A stretch of 64,000 bases of DNA from Erysipelotrichaceae bacterium OPF54 (GTDB lineage Bacteria; Bacillota_I; Bacilli_A; Erysipelotrichales; Erysipelotrichaceae). A program made the position numbers and the translations under genes. The notes beneath the pieces were generated by a model. That model had not been told where the DNA came from. It ran no database searches and saw only the letters and a program-made list of their open reading frames with translations. The stretch is from NCBI GenBank assembly GCA_022834735.1, contig BQKD01000001.1:2147659-2211658 (forward strand), read 5' to 3'. Positions 43,238-54,385 of the stretch are shown here, piece by piece; position 1 is the stretch's first letter, and each line of letters opens with the position of its first letter.

Positions 43238-43831
43238 TTATTCTCGGACGATCTGATTTACCAGATCCTGATCTTTCGGCTGGCTCAGGTAATCCGTGAC
43301 CCGGTTGCCCGCCCCGGTCTTTGTGACCTTGATATAGATCTGGCCGTCCTGCGGATGCATTTCATCCACAAGGTAATTATAGCCATCCACTTCCAGATCA
43401 TACATCTTTCCGTTTTCATTGTTCGTGAAATACGTTTCGATCGGCAGGATGGCCGCGATCCGGTTATACGCCTCATCCACGATCGCGTTGATGGCATCCT
43501 GGCTCGCGTCATCCGACACATTCAGATGGACGCGCAGCGTAGCCGACTTCAGATTGACCGTTACGCCTTCGACACCGCCGATCTGGCTCAGATCGCTCTG
43601 GATCTGATCCAGCTGTTCCTGCGTGATCTTCGGATCCAGATCTCCCTGCTGAAAGCGGTTGCCGGTGACCGGCTGGTTCTGCTGCTCCATGCTCGTGATC
43701 AGGACGTAACCTACCAGAACACACGGGATCGCAATGATGATCAGCGTCAGCCAGACCAGCTTATGGCCTTGTTTGACCTTCTGCTTTTTCGGCGACTTCT
43801 TCCCATTTATCATCTTCTTTAATTCAGGCAT
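43238..43831 (-). CDS. single-pass membrane protein following gatB
   Basis: 197 residues. A basic N-terminus (KKMINGKKSPKKQKVKQGHK) precedes one helix (LVWLTLIIIAIPCVLVGYVL), then an external domain with a QEQLDQIQSDLSQIGGVEGV helix-strand and a central VTVNLKSATLRVHLNV strand. The helix-strand-strand pattern with the ~Asp/Gln-rich middle resembles small Asp23/DUF-type domains, but no family is certain. It starts 9 bp after gatB and ends the operon, so it is co-transcribed. Function unknown. Confidence 0.7.
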   Translation of the reverse strand: MPELKKMINGKKSPKKQKVKQGHKLVWLTLIIIAIPCVLVGYVLITSMEQQNQPVTGNRFQQGDLDPKITQEQLDQIQSDLSQIGGVEGVTVNLKSATLRVHLNVSDDASQDAINAIVDEAYNRIAAILPIETYFTNNENGKMYDLEVDGYNYLVDEMHPQDGQIYIKVTKTGAGNRVTDYLSQPKDQDLVNQIVRE

Positions 43832-43840
43832 TGTATTCTC

Positions 43841-45265
43841 CTAACGTTTTGCAAGCTCTTCGCGGATCAGTTCATTCGTACGCTTCGGATTGGCCTGTCC
43901 TTTCGACGCCTTCATGACCTGTCCGACCAGGAATCCGATCGCTCTGTCCTTGCCGTTCTTGTAGTCCTCGATCGACTGCGGATTGGCATCCAGCACCGAA
44001 TTGACAAGCGCAAGGATCGCGCCATCATCTGAAACCTGCTTCATTCCTTTTTCCTCGATGACTTTTTTCGGATCCTTTCCGAGCATGACTTCTTCAAATA
44101 CGACCTTTCCCTGTTTGCCGCTGATATCGCCTTTCGCGATCAGATCGATCAGCTGGGCGATCGCTTCAGGATCCACCTCGAGCGATTCGAACGATTTCGC
44201 ATTTTTATTCAGCCATGCCGACATATCCCCAATGACCCAGTTGGCCGCTTTCTTCGTTTCCTTTGTCAACCGGGCGACCTTCTCAAAATAATCCGCCATG
44301 GCCCGGTCCGCCACAAGAACCGAAGCATCGTATTCATTCAGTCCGTATTCTTTCGCAAACCGCTCCATGCGCGCCTGCGGAAGCTCTTCCAGATTATCCT
44401 GGATATTTTTGATCCATTCCGGATCCAGCTGGATCGGGAAGATATTCGGTTCCGGGAAATACTTATAGTCCACATTTCCTTCTTTTTTGCGCATCAGCAA
44501 CGTTGTCTTCTGCGCCTCGTCATACCGCCGCGTAGCCTGTTCGACCTTTTCGCCCGCATCCAGCAGAGCGGACTGGCGCTCGATTTCCGCCTGGACCGCT
44601 TTCTGCACATTCGCGATCGAGTTCAGATTCTTGATCTCAACCTTCGTTCCAAGCGTTTCCTTGTCCGGACTGAGCGAAATATTGACATCGCAGCGCATGC
44701 TGCCCTCTTCCATCTTCACATCCGACACATTGATGTAAAATAAATTCTTTCTTAATGTGTCCACATAGGCAGCTGCCTCTTTGGCACTATGCATATCCGG
44801 ACGCGAAACGATCTCGATCAGAGGCGTGCCCGCCCGGTTGAAATCAATGTACGTTCCTGTATCCTTATGGAACTGTTTAGCCGTATCCTCTTCCATATGG
44901 ATCCGTTCGATCCCGATCTTTTTCTTTTCGCCATCCACATCGATTTCCACATAGCCGTCTTTGCCGATCGGGTAAAACTGCTGCGTGATCTGGAACCCTT
45001 TCGGAAGATCCGAGTAATAGTAGTTTTTCCGGTCAAAACGAATGAGCGGATCGATCGTGCAGTGCATCGCCGTGCAAGCCTTGATTGCCAGCTCGACCGC
45101 ATGCCTGTTCACGCAAGGCAGCGTGCCCGGATGACCAAGATCGATCTCATTCACACACGTGTTCGCTACTTCGCCAAACGAAGTCGGCGCGCCCGAAAAC
45201 ATTTTTGTCTTCGTTTTTAGTTCGCAGTGGATCTCGATACCAATCGTTACAAAGTATTCGCTCAT
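43841..45265 (-). CDS. gatB: GatB, aspartyl/glutamyl-tRNA amidotransferase subunit B
   Basis: 474 residues. It shows the family start IGIEIHCELKTKTKMFSGAP, then GHPGTLPCVNRHAVELAIKA, RKNYYYSDLPKGFQITQQF, EDTAKQ and the C-terminal YqeY-like helical domain ending NPKRTNELIREELAKR. GatB binds tRNA and phosphorylates/activates Glu-tRNA(Gln). It is the last enzyme gene of the gatCAB set, 4 bp after gatA. Confidence 0.96.
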   Translation of the reverse strand: MSEYFVTIGIEIHCELKTKTKMFSGAPTSFGEVANTCVNEIDLGHPGTLPCVNRHAVELAIKACTAMHCTIDPLIRFDRKNYYYSDLPKGFQITQQFYPIGKDGYVEIDVDGEKKKIGIERIHMEEDTAKQFHKDTGTYIDFNRAGTPLIEIVSRPDMHSAKEAAAYVDTLRKNLFYINVSDVKMEEGSMRCDVNISLSPDKETLGTKVEIKNLNSIANVQKAVQAEIERQSALLDAGEKVEQATRRYDEAQKTTLLMRKKEGNVDYKYFPEPNIFPIQLDPEWIKNIQDNLEELPQARMERFAKEYGLNEYDASVLVADRAMADYFEKVARLTKETKKAANWVIGDMSAWLNKNAKSFESLEVDPEAIAQLIDLIAKGDISGKQGKVVFEEVMLGKDPKKVIEEKGMKQVSDDGAILALVNSVLDANPQSIEDYKNGKDRAIGFLVGQVMKASKGQANPKRTNELIREELAKR

Positions 45266-45269
45266 GTCC

Positions 45270-46646
45270 TTACCCCTCTTTCACCTGATCCGACAGTCCG
45301 GTGGTTTCCTCGATCCCTTCTGCCAGATCGAACATCATCTGTTCCTCGAACGGTCTGCACGTCACATTCACTGCGACCGGCATGCCGTCTTTTTTGCCCA
45401 GGGGCAGCGTGATCGAAGGATACCCCGAAAAGTTGGCAAGCTGCATGTGCTCCTCCGCAAAAGAAGAAGGGCCAAAGCGCAGATCCGCACTCTGCTCGAT
45501 CAGCGGCGCGATCGTCGGAGCCGCGATCGAAAGAACGCCATCCACGCCCTCGAACATTTTTGCGTATGCCTCCACGATCAGACGCCGGATCTTCTGCGCC
45601 TTGCGGAACAGACGATCCTGGTTTTCCTCGAACAGCGAATAGGAACCGATCACGAAACGGGCCCGCACATAGCTTGAAAACCCTTCCGTTCTTGAACGGG
45701 TCATGACATCCTCGACCGAATCGCCATCCACGCGGCGTCCGAAACGGATCCCGTCCAGATTGGAATGGTTGGCCGTCGCTTCGGCGTTGGCGATCGTTTT
45801 ATACACCGGAGCGATCAGCTCCATATACTCTTTCGGCATTTCGCGCTCGACCAGCACAGCACCCGCCGCCTTTAATTTTTCGCACAGCGCATCGAACGCT
45901 TCTTTGATCACCGGATCCTTCACCTCGTCGTTGACCGTTTTGAACAAACCGATCGTTTTTCCGTTCAGGTCGCCGTTCAGATCGTCGGCATACGCACCGA
46001 CCGGCTCATAGGATGAAGTCATATCGTGGTCGTCGCGTCCTGCAAGCACTTCAAGCGCAAGCGCCGCATCCTTCACATTGGTCGTGAAATATCCGACATG
46101 ATCGAGCGAGCTGGCATACGGAATGATCCCGTAGCGCGAAATCCGGCCATACGTCGGCTTGACCCCGACGATCCCGTTGTAAGCTGCCGGTTTGCGGATC
46201 GAATCGCCCGTATCGGTACCGATCGAAAGCGGAACGATGCCCGAAGCGACCACGACCGCACTTCCGCCAGAGCTTCCACCCGAAATACGCGCCGTATCAT
46301 ACGGATTATGTACCGCGCCGGTCAGAGCGTTCTTGTTCGTTCCGCCCATGCCCAGCTCATCCATGCTCGCTTTGGCTACGATAACAGCCCCTGCATCCTT
46401 AAGCTTCTTTACGATCGTCGCGTCATAGACCGGCACATAGTTTTCCAGGATCCGGCTCGACGCCGTCGTCACATGTCCTTTTGTGTTGATATTGTCCTTT
46501 AACACGACCGGAACACCAGCCAGTTTTCCGCTTTCTGCTTCCTGCACCGGTTCTTCATAAAAAGAAACGATCGCATTGAGCGCGGGCTGGCTTTTTTTCA
46601 GTTCCTCAATTGCCTGTGTTCCTGTTTTCTTCTCGTTGATCCTCAT
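45270..46646 (-). CDS. gatA: GatA, glutamyl-tRNA(Gln) amidotransferase subunit A
   Basis: 458 residues, amidase signature. The catalytic Lys is in VVLKDNINTKG, the cis-Ser in the GGSSGGSA loop and the nucleophile Ser in the GTDTGDSIRKPAAYNG segment. It produces ammonia from glutamine for GatB. The protein is a little shorter than typical (~485), mostly at the N-terminus. It starts one base after the gatC stop. Confidence 0.96.
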   Translation of the reverse strand: MRINEKKTGTQAIEELKKSQPALNAIVSFYEEPVQEAESGKLAGVPVVLKDNINTKGHVTTASSRILENYVPVYDATIVKKLKDAGAVIVAKASMDELGMGGTNKNALTGAVHNPYDTARISGGSSGGSAVVVASGIVPLSIGTDTGDSIRKPAAYNGIVGVKPTYGRISRYGIIPYASSLDHVGYFTTNVKDAALALEVLAGRDDHDMTSSYEPVGAYADDLNGDLNGKTIGLFKTVNDEVKDPVIKEAFDALCEKLKAAGAVLVEREMPKEYMELIAPVYKTIANAEATANHSNLDGIRFGRRVDGDSVEDVMTRSRTEGFSSYVRARFVIGSYSLFEENQDRLFRKAQKIRRLIVEAYAKMFEGVDGVLSIAAPTIAPLIEQSADLRFGPSSFAEEHMQLANFSGYPSITLPLGKKDGMPVAVNVTCRPFEEQMMFDLAEGIEETTGLSDQVKEG

Positions 46647-46647
46647 C

Positions 46648-46941
46648 CTATTTCACCACCTTTGGCACGTGCACGTGTCCCATTCTTACATCTTTTGCGT
46701 TTTTCAGCGCATCCTTTTGACTGAGCACTTCGCCAGTCTCGTCTTCCCGCAGAAAAACGGTCGGCGTCTCAAACGGATACACCATCTCTTTTACATTGGC
46801 GGTATCGATGGAATCAAAGAGCTCGACCTGCTTCTCCACTTCGATAAAGTCTTTTTTCAATTCCTCGATCTCCTCGTCGCTGACTTCGAATTTCAGATCG
46901 TTCGCCAGTTTTCTAAAATATTCGCTGCTGAATTTTTCCAT
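46648..46941 (-). CDS. gatC: GatC, glutamyl-tRNA(Gln) amidotransferase subunit C
   Basis: 97 residues. It has the GatC helical N-terminus (YFRKLANDLKFEVSDEEIEE) and the C-terminal FLREDETGEVLSQKDALKNA with KDVRMGHVHVPKV. It stabilises GatA with GatB. GAGGGAG precedes the ATG, 14 bp after the camS stop, so translation follows the lipoprotein gene. Confidence 0.93.
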   Translation of the reverse strand: MEKFSSEYFRKLANDLKFEVSDEEIEELKKDFIEVEKQVELFDSIDTANVKEMVYPFETPTVFLREDETGEVLSQKDALKNAKDVRMGHVHVPKVVK

Positions 46942-46955
46942 TGTCTGCTCCCTCT

Positions 46956-50031
<3,076 letters not shown>

Positions 50032-50056
50032 TTATACCACTTGTTGGCAGCTTTCA

Positions 50057-52189
50057 TCATGCTTTCTGTATGGCAGGATGATCGAGGTCGATTTTTTTCA
50101 CGCCTGTCTTGTGTCCGAAAGCGATCATAGCGGTATTGTGATCGATATCGATAATGATCCCCTGCCCGAATACTTTGTGTTCGACAAGATCGCCTTTACG
50201 ATATTTCACTTTTGCGCCCTTTGATCTTTTCCTGTCTGTGCTTTCCTGCAGCGCATCCGACACCTCTTCCTCTTCTTCCTGCGGGATCTCGTCGAGAAAG
50301 CGGGAAGGTGTCTTGTAGCAGTCGAGCATATAGCTGTAGCCGCTGCTCCATGTCAGGATGAGCTTCTTTTTGGCCCGGGTCATGGCTACATACAGCAAGC
50401 GGCGCTCTTCTTCGAGCCCGCGACGTCCGCTTTCATTGATCGCCCGCCCGTTCGGGAAGATGCCTTCATTCAGATCGGTCACGATCACGACCGGAAACTC
50501 GAGGCCCTTGGATGCATGAACGGTCATCATGGTCACGCCGCTCTGCTCGGTCCCGTCTTCGGATCTGTCGGTGAACAAGGCAATGTCCTGCAGATACTGT
50601 TCGAGCGTCATATCCGGAGCGTCCTTGAGGGAATCGGCAATATCGGAACGAAGCTCGAGAATATTGTCGAGACGTTCCTGCTCATCGCTTTCCGTGAGCA
50701 TTTTCTCATAGCCGCTTTCTTCCAGAAGCGCGTCGAACATGGCAAGCAGGCCGGACTGGGCCCGGATATTTTTCAGATCCTCGATCATATCGTAGAACCT
50801 GAGCAGCTTGGAGGCCGTCGATTTCGCGATATTTTCCGGATGGGACAGCACTTCGTACATATTGATCTGTTCTTGTGCGGCCTGGATACGGATCTTTTCG
50901 ATCGTCTTTTCCCCGATACTGCGTTTGGGCACATTGAGTACGCGGGTCACCGCCAGATTGAGGGCGAGACGGTCGGGATCGTTTTCATCCGGTTCGGTAC
51001 AGAGGCGCAGATACGATAAGATATCCTTGATTTCCTTTCGTTCGTAAAACCGGATGCCTCCATAGATGCGGTACGGAAGGCCGACTGTCCGGAACGTCTT
51101 TTCGAACGTGCGCGAAAGAAAGTTGGACCGGTAAAGCAGGGCCATGTCGCTGTAAGGAATGCCCTGCTTGTGAAGATCGACGATCTGCCTTGCGACAAAC
51201 ACCGATTCCTCGCTGTCCTCGAGCGATTCGTGAAATACGATCGGATCATCTTCCTTGCTGCTCGTGAACAGATCTTTCTTGATCCGGTCCATATTATTGG
51301 CAATGAGCTTGTTGCTTGCGTCCAGGATCGAGCGGGTCGAGCGGTAGTTTTCGTTGAGTATGATCGTCTGGCACGGGACAAAATCCTTGTCAAAGCGCAA
51401 GATCAGATCGACGCTTGCGCCGCGCCACGTATAAATGGTCTGATCGGGATCGCCGACAACACATACTTTCGTGTCGGGACCGCATAGCTGGCGGACGATC
51501 GAATACTGTACGGGGTCGACGTCCTGGAATTCATCCACATGGATGTAGTCGAGACGTTTCTGCCACTTTTCGCGCACCTGCGGTTCGGTCTTGAGCATGC
51601 GGTCGGCCTCGCGAAGCAGATCGTCGAAATCCATGGCTTTCATTTCCCGGCGCACTTTTTCGTACTGTTCGTACAGTTCGGCGTACACTTTCTGTTTCGA
51701 CGCGGCCTGGGCAAGCGCTTTTTCGACCGGGACATCCGCGCTTTTGCAGCTGGAAATATAGGAGGTCACGGAAGCTGGCGAAAAATCCTTTTTGCTGATG
51801 GAGCGCTCCGCTTCGATACGCCGTATGATGGCATGCTGATCGTCCGGATCGAGGATCGTAAATGTGGACGGATAGCCGATGGTCATTCCGTCTTCGCGCA
51901 GCATGCGCACACATAGGGAATGGATGGTCGAGATGCGCACATCATCGGCTGTAGGCCCGATCATGGCGCGAAGGCGCTCTTTCATTTCATTGGCTGCTTT
52001 ATTTGTAAATGTTATGGCCATGATGCGCCATGGCAGGATGCCGATCTCTTCGATCAGATACGCGATCCGTACCATGAGGACGCGGGTCTTTCCTGACCCG
52101 GCTCCGGCAATGATGCGCACATGTTCGTCGGCGATCACGGCTGCCTGGCGCTGCGGCCCGTTCAATTGTTCTAGGCTGTTTTTTAGCAT
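50057..52189 (-). CDS. pcrA: PcrA, UvrD/Rep-type DNA helicase
   Basis: 710 residues from the ATG at 52189 (a GTG at 52198 is possible). The helicase motifs are Walker A GAGSGKTRVL, motif II VDEFQDVDPVQYSIV, motif III GDPDQTIYTWRGA, motif IV SILDASNKL, and motif V/VI MTVHASKGLEFP and LYVAMTRAKKKL. The C-terminal Tudor-like PcrA domain is KVFGQGIIIDIDHN. Its promoter region is duplicated by the IS1634 element just upstream. Confidence 0.96.
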   Translation of the reverse strand: MLKNSLEQLNGPQRQAAVIADEHVRIIAGAGSGKTRVLMVRIAYLIEEIGILPWRIMAITFTNKAANEMKERLRAMIGPTADDVRISTIHSLCVRMLREDGMTIGYPSTFTILDPDDQHAIIRRIEAERSISKKDFSPASVTSYISSCKSADVPVEKALAQAASKQKVYAELYEQYEKVRREMKAMDFDDLLREADRMLKTEPQVREKWQKRLDYIHVDEFQDVDPVQYSIVRQLCGPDTKVCVVGDPDQTIYTWRGASVDLILRFDKDFVPCQTIILNENYRSTRSILDASNKLIANNMDRIKKDLFTSSKEDDPIVFHESLEDSEESVFVARQIVDLHKQGIPYSDMALLYRSNFLSRTFEKTFRTVGLPYRIYGGIRFYERKEIKDILSYLRLCTEPDENDPDRLALNLAVTRVLNVPKRSIGEKTIEKIRIQAAQEQINMYEVLSHPENIAKSTASKLLRFYDMIEDLKNIRAQSGLLAMFDALLEESGYEKMLTESDEQERLDNILELRSDIADSLKDAPDMTLEQYLQDIALFTDRSEDGTEQSGVTMMTVHASKGLEFPVVIVTDLNEGIFPNGRAINESGRRGLEEERRLLYVAMTRAKKKLILTWSSGYSYMLDCYKTPSRFLDEIPQEEEEEVSDALQESTDRKRSKGAKVKYRKGDLVEHKVFGQGIIIDIDHNTAMIAFGHKTGVKKIDLDHPAIQKA

Positions 52190-52283
52190 TTTTATCACCG
52201 TCTATCATTTTACCACAGAATGCTGTTTTCCTTCCTTTCATTCAGAGATCGGATTCTTTTTTCTTTTTCAGCCAAAAATGATA
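52189..52283. repeat. 95-bp direct repeat, left copy (IS1634 target duplication)
   Basis: This 95-bp block is identical to 54272-54366. It begins at the A of the pcrA start codon and includes its upstream region. One extra C after each copy also matches (52284 and 54367). Its minus strand carries TAAAAT as a possible pcrA -10. Confidence 0.93.
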
Positions 52284-54271
52284 CCTGACTTTAGAAGTTT
52301 TCCTTAAAAAAGTAGTGTACTAAAGAAATAGCGGCTGAAATTCATTGCTGATTCCAGTCGCTTTATTTTTGTCTGTGTCTAGAAATTCTTCTCTATCATG
52401 TTTGTTATATCTTTTTCGGATAAATAGTAATTATTGACTCTCACTTTGTATCTGTTTTCCAAATAATCTGTCAGCGGGGTTCTGGCCATCGTATTGATTG
52501 CCTGCCTTTTCGTGACTGGCAGTACCCTGAACTCCCGGATGAACTCGTAGATTTCTTCCGTGCAGAATTTGTTATCCAATACTTTGAATTGAAACAGCCG
52601 TTCCAGCAGCACAGTAAGGTAGCAGATCAGAAAATGTCCTTTGATGCAGTTTTCCTTCTGCAGGAATACCGGACGGGCATCGAGCTGTGTCTTGACGGAG
52701 CGGAAAGATTCCTCGATCCGCCATAAACGGTGATAGGTATCGTAGATTTCCATTTCGTCCATAGCGATTTCGGATGTGACAATCATATTGTACCCGGCAC
52801 AATCGAGATCCTTCTGGACTTTCTTTTCATTGATCCTGCCGACCACTTTGTCAGAAATTTCGTTGCCTTCTTTGTCGGCTGCTGTAAATGTAACATATTT
52901 TGCCGAATCGCCATATTCGCTCTTCTTGGCCTGGCTCAGGCAGCAGCCTCTTGCTTTATCCACTTCTTTCTGGATCTCCGCTTTTTGTTTTCTGGCCAGG
53001 GCCGGATTATAAGTGACGGTCCTTTTTTCGTTACTTTTAAACTTTATTTTCCGCCCATTTGTATCCGTATATTCATACCAGAATTCATCGACACCGCTCT
53101 TTATCTTGAAACGGAGCTTTTGACTGTCGTTTCCTTTTCCATAGATGTCGGCAAATCCTCTGTCAGAGAGGGCCCATTCCCGTTCTTTTTCAGAAAGCGA
53201 TTTTATCGATTTGGAAAAGATATAGCCGTCTCCGCTGGAAAGGGCGTGATAGATGTTCTGGGCACAGTTCAATCCTTTGTCGGCAATGCGGATCGTACGG
53301 CCGGTGATGTTCTGCTGGCGTTTGAGGTCGTCGAGGACTTCCCGAAATACCGGTTTTTCCGACTGATTGCCAGGATAGAGGCGCATGGCGATGGGAATGC
53401 AGTTTCTGTCGAGCAGCAGTCCCATGCCGACAATAGGGTCTGTCCGATGTTCTTTCGACGGCCCTTTCCGTCTGAGGTCATCCATGCGGTCGATTTCGAA
53501 ATAGAAATTGGTGCAGTCGAAAAATGTAGAAGAAGTATCCAGTTCATAATATTCGTTTGTCTGACGGGTGAATATTTCTATGATCTTCTCATAATACTTT
53601 CCAAAAAATTCGACACAGGCCAGGACCTGGTCATAGGAATAAGAACTGCCATCCCATAGACAAGGGATGACATCTTCTGCGGTTTTGAGTTTGGAACAGG
53701 GAGCCACGGCCCTTGCACATATGAGGTCGAGAAGGCAGCCGATCATAGGAAACTGGAAATTGCGGGTGATAAGGAGCGGCTGGATCTGTTCGGAGACCTC
53801 AAGCTTTCTGAAGAGTGCGGCAAGAGGAAAATAGCCGAGATAGCGCAGAGCCGGGCGTTCAGAGATGAGTCTGCGTTTTTCTTCATTTTTCCTGAAGCGG
53901 TATTCATCATTCAGATTTTTGACATACTCGGAGTAAAAAGTTATAGGATCGGGAATGCCGGAATCGATGAGATCGGAGACATAGCCGGGAGAAATGACAG
54001 ATTTGTTCTTTGGCTTGCCGGATTCTGGGTCGCGATAGGAGAAGAGGACCTGGAGATAGATGCCACGTTTTTTATTATGTTTTCGGAGGAAGTAGGCCAT
54101 AGGGAAGCTCCATTTCTAGTACACTACATACACTACTATTATAAACCGAACAGAAAAAATTAAAAGAAATTTCGAAAAAATATTTCCTTTAAATAAAGGA
54201 GATTTCTAAAATATCTATTAACTTTTCAAGCAATTTTCCACTAATTGTAGTGTACAACTTCTAAAGACGGG
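52284..54271 (-). mobile_element. IS1634-family insertion sequence
   Basis: About 1988 bp. The ends carry near-identical inverted repeats: left CCTGACTTTAGAAGTT (52284-52299), right CCCGTCTTTAGAAGTT read inward from 54271. The insert splits the intergenic region between pcrA and the LCP gene. It is flanked by a 95-bp direct repeat, in keeping with the long variable target duplications known for IS1634. One intact transposase gene is inside. Confidence 0.92.
52379..54100 (-). CDS. IS1634-family DDE transposase
   Basis: 573 residues, IS4-superfamily DDE type. First Asp in STFFDCTNFYFEID, second in GRTIRIADKGLNCAQNIYH, and catalytic Glu in YHRLWRIEESFRSVKTQLDA (the Y-(2)-R-(3)-E-(6)-K signature). 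Length fits IS1634 members. Intact, in an element with fresh-looking ends, so recently active. Confidence 0.93.
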   Translation of the reverse strand: MAYFLRKHNKKRGIYLQVLFSYRDPESGKPKNKSVISPGYVSDLIDSGIPDPITFYSEYVKNLNDEYRFRKNEEKRRLISERPALRYLGYFPLAALFRKLEVSEQIQPLLITRNFQFPMIGCLLDLICARAVAPCSKLKTAEDVIPCLWDGSSYSYDQVLACVEFFGKYYEKIIEIFTRQTNEYYELDTSSTFFDCTNFYFEIDRMDDLRRKGPSKEHRTDPIVGMGLLLDRNCIPIAMRLYPGNQSEKPVFREVLDDLKRQQNITGRTIRIADKGLNCAQNIYHALSSGDGYIFSKSIKSLSEKEREWALSDRGFADIYGKGNDSQKLRFKIKSGVDEFWYEYTDTNGRKIKFKSNEKRTVTYNPALARKQKAEIQKEVDKARGCCLSQAKKSEYGDSAKYVTFTAADKEGNEISDKVVGRINEKKVQKDLDCAGYNMIVTSEIAMDEMEIYDTYHRLWRIEESFRSVKTQLDARPVFLQKENCIKGHFLICYLTVLLERLFQFKVLDNKFCTEEIYEFIREFRVLPVTKRQAINTMARTPLTDYLENRYKVRVNNYYLSEKDITNMIEKNF

Positions 54272-54366
54272 TTTTTATCACCGTCTATCATTTTACCACA
54301 GAATGCTGTTTTCCTTCCTTTCATTCAGAGATCGGATTCTTTTTTCTTTTTCAGCCAAAAATGATA
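54272..54366. repeat. 95-bp direct repeat, right copy (IS1634 target duplication)
   Basis: Same 95 bp as 52189-52283, now upstream of the LCP gene. The repeat ends 19 bp before its ATG, so the 5' part of the original promoter region remains attached to this gene. A TACTAT -10-like hexamer (54365-54370) spans the repeat edge. Confidence 0.93.
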
Positions 54367-54385
54367 CTATATTGTTGGTGAGTTT

